Shown: positions 59,109-64,000 of the stretch, one piece after another
How the letters are laid out: the number at the start of each line of letters is the position of its first letter
How positions within the stretch are numbered: position 1 is the first letter of the stretch
DNA from: Marinobacter zhanjiangensis
Lineage (GTDB): Bacteria; Pseudomonadota; Gammaproteobacteria; Pseudomonadales; Oleiphilaceae
Length of the DNA: 64,000 bases
NCBI RefSeq assembly: GCF_014651935.1
Contig: NZ_BMXV01000005.1
Coordinates: 186,001 to 250,000 of the forward strand
Direction: 5' to 3'
Translations under genes and position numbers: made by a program
Notes under the pieces: model-generated
Database searches by the model: none
What the model was told of the DNA's origin: nothing
Seen by the model: only the letters and a program-made list of their open reading frames with translations

Positions 59109-60653
59109 ATGAGTCATCTGTTTCCGGATTTCGACGACACAGATTCCTCTGTTCGCCGCGCCCTGGAGGGCAAACATGTCCTGATTACCGGTACCACCGG
59201 CTTTCTCGGCAAGGCGGTCCTGGAGAAGCTGATCCGGGCCGTGCCCGAGATCGGCGGCATATATCTGCTGGTGCGCGGCAATGCCCGCCACCCCGATGCC
59301 CGCGAGCGCTTCTACAGTGAAATCGCCAGTGCCAGTGTGTTCGAGCTGCTGCGCAATGAGGATCAGGAAAGGTTCGAGGCGTTCCTCGAGCAGAAAGTCC
59401 ACTGTATAAAGGGTGAGCTTACCCGTCCCCGGTTCGGGCTGCCGGAGACCGAGTTCGAGCGCCTGACATCCCGCATTGATCTGGTGATCAACTCCGCGGC
59501 CAGCGTCAACTTCCGCGAGGAATTGGACAAGGCCCTGACCATCAACACCCTGTGCCTGGACAACGTGGCCCAGTTTGCCCGTCACGGCGGTGGTATCCCG
59601 GTGGTTCAGGTGTCCACCTGCTATGTGAACGGCATGAACAGCGGCGAGATTGGTGAGGAAGTCATCAAGCCCGCCGGTGCCGCCATTCCACGCAGTGACG
59701 ACGGTCATTACCAGACCGAAGCCCTGGTGCGGCTGCTCCATGACAAGATCACCGATGTGCGGTCCCGCTATTCCGGCAAGTTGCTGGAGAAGAAGCTGGT
59801 GGAGCTGGGTATTCGCGAAGCCAATCATTATGGCTGGAGCGATACCTACACCTTCACCAAGTGGCTGGGCGAGCAGCGGCTGATGGAATCGCTGGCGGAC
59901 CAGAGCCTGACCATCGTGCGCCCCTCGATCATCGAAAGTGCCCTGAAGGAACCCATGCCGGGCTGGATCGAGGGCGTCAAGGTAGCGGATGCCATCATCC
60001 TGGCCTACGCCCGTGAGAAGGTCACCCTGTTCCCCGGTAACCGCGAGAGCATTATCGACGTGATTCCCGTGGACCTGGTGGCCAACAGCATCCTGCTGGC
60101 CGGCGCCGAGGCGGTAACCGCGGAGCCGGCGCGCCGTATCTACCAGTGCTGCAGCGGGTCCATGAACCCGGTTTCCCTGGGTGAGTTCATTGACCATCTG
60201 ATGGACGAAGCGAGGGAGAACCATGCCGCCTACGACAAGCTGTTCTGCCGGCAGCCCACCAAGCCCTTCATTGCCGTCAATCGCACCCTGTTTGACGCGA
60301 CGGTAACCGGTATCCGGATGCCCCTGTCACTGGCCAGCAAGGTCATGAAGATGGCCGGGCAGAGCCGTGAACTGAAGCTGCTGCGTAACCTGGACACCAC
60401 CCGGGCCCTGGCGACCATTTTCGGCTTCTACACCGCGCCGGACTACGTGTTCCACAATGAAAAACTGATGGCACTGGCCGAACGCATGGGCGACAGCGAC
60501 CGGGAGATGTTCTCGGTGGATCCCCGCCGCATCGGCTGGGAAACCTACCTCCGCAAGACGCACCTGGGTGGGCTCAACCGCTACGCCATGGCTGAACGAC
60601 GGGTGTACAGCCTGCGCACCCGCCGCCAGCGCCGCGCCAAAGCCGCTGCCTGA
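59109..60653 (+). CDS. Fatty acyl-CoA reductase, wax-ester type
   Basis: Likely reduces fatty acyl-CoA to fatty alcohol with NADPH, feeding wax-ester synthesis. The 514-aa protein has the Rossmann motif ITGTTGFLGKAVLEKLIRAVPEIGGIYLLVRG (TGxxGxxG at 27-34), INSAASVNFREELDKAL, and the YxxxK pair Tyr247/Lys251 (YTFTKWLGEQ). Substrate-binding and C-terminal FAR domain follow (LRNLDTTRALATIFGFYTAPDYVF). It closely resembles, from memory, the Marinobacter reductase Maqu_2507. AAGGAG at 59093-59098 precedes ATG 59109. The wax-ester synthase itself is not in this window. Confidence 0.9.
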   Translation: MSHLFPDFDDTDSSVRRALEGKHVLITGTTGFLGKAVLEKLIRAVPEIGGIYLLVRGNARHPDARERFYSEIASASVFELLRNEDQERFEAFLEQKVHCIKGELTRPRFGLPETEFERLTSRIDLVINSAASVNFREELDKALTINTLCLDNVAQFARHGGGIPVVQVSTCYVNGMNSGEIGEEVIKPAGAAIPRSDDGHYQTEALVRLLHDKITDVRSRYSGKLLEKKLVELGIREANHYGWSDTYTFTKWLGEQRLMESLADQSLTIVRPSIIESALKEPMPGWIEGVKVADAIILAYAREKVTLFPGNRESIIDVIPVDLVANSILLAGAEAVTAEPARRIYQCCSGSMNPVSLGEFIDHLMDEARENHAAYDKLFCRQPTKPFIAVNRTLFDATVTGIRMPLSLASKVMKMAGQSRELKLLRNLDTTRALATIFGFYTAPDYVFHNEKLMALAERMGDSDREMFSVDPRRIGWETYLRKTHLGGLNRYAMAERRVYSLRTRRQRRAKAAA

Positions 60654-60669
60654 CGCCCCTCTGCACGCT

Positions 60670-60715
60670 GACCCGCCCGGCTTCCTTTGCAGTGGGGCCC
60701 GGCGGGTCTATTCTT
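60670..60715 (+). terminator. Probable terminator after acyl-CoA reductase
   Basis: GACCCGCC (60670-60677) pairs with GGCGGGTC (60701-60708), followed by TATTCTTT. The loop of about 23 nt is long, so the structure is less certain. Confidence 0.55.
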
Positions 60716-60738
60716 TCGGTATACGTTGGTCTAATTCA

Positions 60739-60821
60739 ATGGTCAGCCCTGACATGGTCAGATAGGGCAATCCACTTATCAGGAATCGGCTGAGCCAACC
60801 ATTGATGGCTGACGATTCCTG
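60739..60821. promoter_or_regulatory. Repeats in acsA leader, possible regulator sites
   Basis: ATGGTCAG occurs twice, at 60739-60746 and 60754-60761 (15-nt period). Downstream, CAGGAATCG (60780-60788) pairs with CGATTCCTG (60813-60821), with an inner AGCCA/TGGCT match. The acsA start is at 60920. These could be regulator sites or a stem-loop leader; no known consensus was matched. Confidence 0.35.
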
Positions 60822-60919
60822 CCTGCCGCATGCTCATCGGTTTGCCCGGCAGCGGACGACAAGTTCTGTTCCAACAATTCCGACAACTCAGTAACAGGCT
60901 CTGAAAAAAGGGGGAGATA

Positions 60920-62866
<1,947 letters not shown>

Positions 62867-62890
62867 ACTCTCGCCCATAACGACAGCCAA

Positions 62891-62925
62891 CGATGCCCGC
62901 GGGGATAATCTCCCTGCGGGCATCG
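62891..62925. terminator. Hairpin after acsA
   Basis: CGATGCCCGC (62891-62900) pairs with GCGGGCATCG (62916-62925), extended by a further five pairs with one G-T. The loop is TAATC. There is no T-run, so it may be a terminator or a processing hairpin. Confidence 0.6.
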
Positions 62926-63013
62926 TCGTGTTCAGGGTACAATCAGGTCAGCGAATGAACCGAACGGCACATGACCGCCCTGAACGCCGCCATAACGAGA
63001 AGGATGCCTGTGG

Positions 63014-63679
63014 ATGACTCAACACATTATCATCGCCGATGATCACCCCCTGTTCCGCGCCGCGCTGCGCCAGGCCGTCAGCCAGGCGGTGCCCGATGCG
63101 GACGTGGCCGAGGTGGAGAGCATCAAGGCCCTGCAGGCCGCCGTGGAGCAGAAGCCGGATGCGGACCTGGTGCTGCTGGACCTGAATATGCCGGGAGCCC
63201 ACGGCTTCTCCGGCCTGGTATTCATGCGTGGCCAGTATCCCGGCCTGCCGGTGGTGGTGGTGTCGGGCTCCGAGGACCTGCAGGTGATGCGCCGGTCCAT
63301 CGACTATGGCGCCTCCGGCTTTATCCCCAAGTCGGCACCGCTGCCGGAAATCACCGATGCCATACAGGCGGTGCTGGAAGGGGACATGTGGCTGCCGGAA
63401 GGCGTTGCGGAAAAGCTGGAGCAGATGCAGGTGGAAAACACCGACTTCTCGGAACGCCTGGCCTCCCTGACACCCCAACAGTTCCGGGTGCTGGGCATGC
63501 TGGCGGAAGGCCTGCTGAACAAGCAGATCGCCTACGACCTGGACGTCTCCGAAGCCACCATCAAGGCTCACATCACCGCCGTCTTCCGCAAACTGGGCGT
63601 CCGCAACCGGACCCAGGCAGTGATAGCCATCCAGCAGATGGAGCTGGATCCGTCCGACTCGTCGTTGTCGGGGAGCTAG
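63014..63679 (+). CDS. LuxR-type response regulator, ErdR/CrbR-like
   Basis: A DNA-binding response regulator. The 221-aa protein has a receiver domain (about 3-120, phosphoacceptor Asp56 in LLDLNMPG, and a GASGFIPKSAPLPEI stretch) and a LuxR-type helix-turn-helix (about 148-210: LTPQQFRVLGMLAEGLLNKQIAYDLDVSEATIKAHITAVFRKLGV). It resembles the ErdR (PA3604)/CrbR regulators that control acs in Pseudomonas and Vibrio with a CrbS-type kinase. The kinase is not seen here. AAGGA (63000-63004) precedes the start. Its stop codon shares CTAG with the convergent DUF559 gene. Confidence 0.88.
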   Translation: MTQHIIIADDHPLFRAALRQAVSQAVPDADVAEVESIKALQAAVEQKPDADLVLLDLNMPGAHGFSGLVFMRGQYPGLPVVVVSGSEDLQVMRRSIDYGASGFIPKSAPLPEITDAIQAVLEGDMWLPEGVAEKLEQMQVENTDFSERLASLTPQQFRVLGMLAEGLLNKQIAYDLDVSEATIKAHITAVFRKLGVRNRTQAVIAIQQMELDPSDSSLSGS

Positions 63680-64000
63680 GTAGAAGGATTAATAGCTGTC
63701 CGGTCATCTCCATTGACTGCGCTTTGGTCTCCCTCTCCCCCGGAGGGAGAGGGTCGGGGTGAGGGGGAGGCGCGAAGCGCCCGATATATCTCCTCCAACA
63801 CCACTTCAGTTTGCCCCTGGATATCGTGGTTCCAGAACCTCAAAACTTGAAACCCTTGCTGAATAAGCCAGGCATCTCGCACAGAGTCCCTGCTGGATTC
63901 GTTGTGGTGACCACCATCTGCCTCCACGATGAGCCTGTGGTTCAGTTCAACGAAGTCCACAACATAAGGCCCGAGTGGATGCTGTCTGCGAAACTTGGCT
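63676..64000 (-). CDS. DUF559 endonuclease-like gene, 5' end outside window
   Basis: The frame runs off the right edge. The visible protein is KFRRQHPLGPYVVDFVELNHRLIVEADGGHH followed by DAWLIQQGFQVLRFWNHDIQ, which is the DUF559 / Vsr-like fold core with an acidic D-x-E-type site. Function is unknown; some members resemble restriction endonucleases. The last 20-30 residues, including SPSPRPSPSGGEG, come from reading through the hairpin repeat at 63731-63753. A terminal 4-nt CTAG overlap with the response regulator gives both stops. Confidence 0.85.
   Translation of the reverse strand, partial: AKFRRQHPLGPYVVDFVELNHRLIVEADGGHHNESSRDSVRDAWLIQQGFQVLRFWNHDIQGQTEVVLEEIYRALRASPSPRPSPSGGEGDQSAVNGDDRTAINPST
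63731..63753. repeat. CCCTCTCCC/GGGAGAGGG hairpin, copy 3
   Basis: CCCTCTCCC (63731-63739) and GGGAGAGGG (63745-63753) form a 9-bp stem with a 5-nt loop. Unlike the first two copies it lies inside a gene, at the 3' end of the DUF559 frame. A G-rich tail, GTCGGGGTGAGGGGG, follows on the plus strand. Confidence 0.75.

Noticed and set aside
58834-59112. 92-codon frame upstream of the acyl-CoA reductase
   Set aside because: It overlaps the palindrome and the reductase ribosome binding site, has no recognisable domain, and its composition is not gene-like. Treated as leader sequence.

Overview
The window is 64 kb of GC-rich, gene-dense chromosome from a gammaproteobacterium, most probably Marinobacter or a close relative. 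This is inferred from recalled gene content, not from a search. The main pointers are a 514-aa fatty acyl-CoA reductase of the Marinobacter wax-ester type (59109-60653), a Pseudomonas-like order pdxJ / gacS / cysM / rlmD / relA / mazG, an algU-mucABCD-like stress operon, and an ErdR/CrbR-type regulator beside acetyl-CoA synthetase. Nearly everything is chromosomal housekeeping. I saw no prophage, transposase, CRISPR array, rRNA or tRNA.

Layout. 1-1400: two nested inverted-repeat elements around a rod-protein-like small gene and a SprA-type metallopeptidase. 1.6-5.5 kb: two tandem paralogous acyl-CoA dehydrogenases. 5.6-10.1 kb: a small helical protein, then leuS-lptE-holA on the minus strand. 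10.2-14.4 kb: a zinc-ribbon protein, prfB with its programmed frameshift, lysS and ung. 14.4-18.8 kb, minus strand: an HDOD protein, then nadB-sdhE-ygfX-ygfZ. 18.9-23.3 kb: the sigma-E operon rpoE-rseA-rseB-rseC-degP, with a plausible sigma-E promoter. 23.6-26.4 kb: a CHASE-PAS-GGDEF-EAL protein. 26.5-32.7 kb: lepA-lepB-DUF4845-rnc-era-recO-pdxJ. 32.7-41.3 kb: gacS against cysM-rlmD-relA-mazG. 41.4-44.9 kb: a convergent pair of small paralogues and ppc. 45.0-49.3 kb: a YbaK-HDOD fusion, adk, tsaB, an unknown gene and rsmJ. 49.3-53.5 kb: plsB, nudC, murI. 53.5-58.8 kb: a REC-PAS-GGDEF-EAL protein, an HDOD-histidine kinase fusion, and a divergent FleN/MinD-like ATPase. 59.1-62.9 kb: fatty acyl-CoA reductase and acetyl-CoA synthetase. 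63.0-64.0 kb: a LuxR-type response regulator and a DUF559 endonuclease gene cut by the window edge.

How the genes fit together. Lipid and acetate metabolism recurs: acyl-CoA dehydrogenases, PlsB, acyl-CoA reductase and acetyl-CoA synthetase, with a probable two-component regulator of the last. Signalling is dense: GacS, sigma-E, RelA, two cyclic-di-GMP proteins and three HDOD proteins. Translation and envelope functions fill most of the rest.

Least-explained parts: the two nested repeats at the left edge; the HDOD-kinase / FleN-like pair; a 21-bp near-perfect palindrome in front of the acyl-CoA reductase; the small convergent paralogue pair; and a CCCTCTCCC/GGGAGAGGG hairpin present three times between gene ends, one copy of which is translated as the C-terminus of the DUF559 gene. 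I saw no clear large new system, and these are the best leads.
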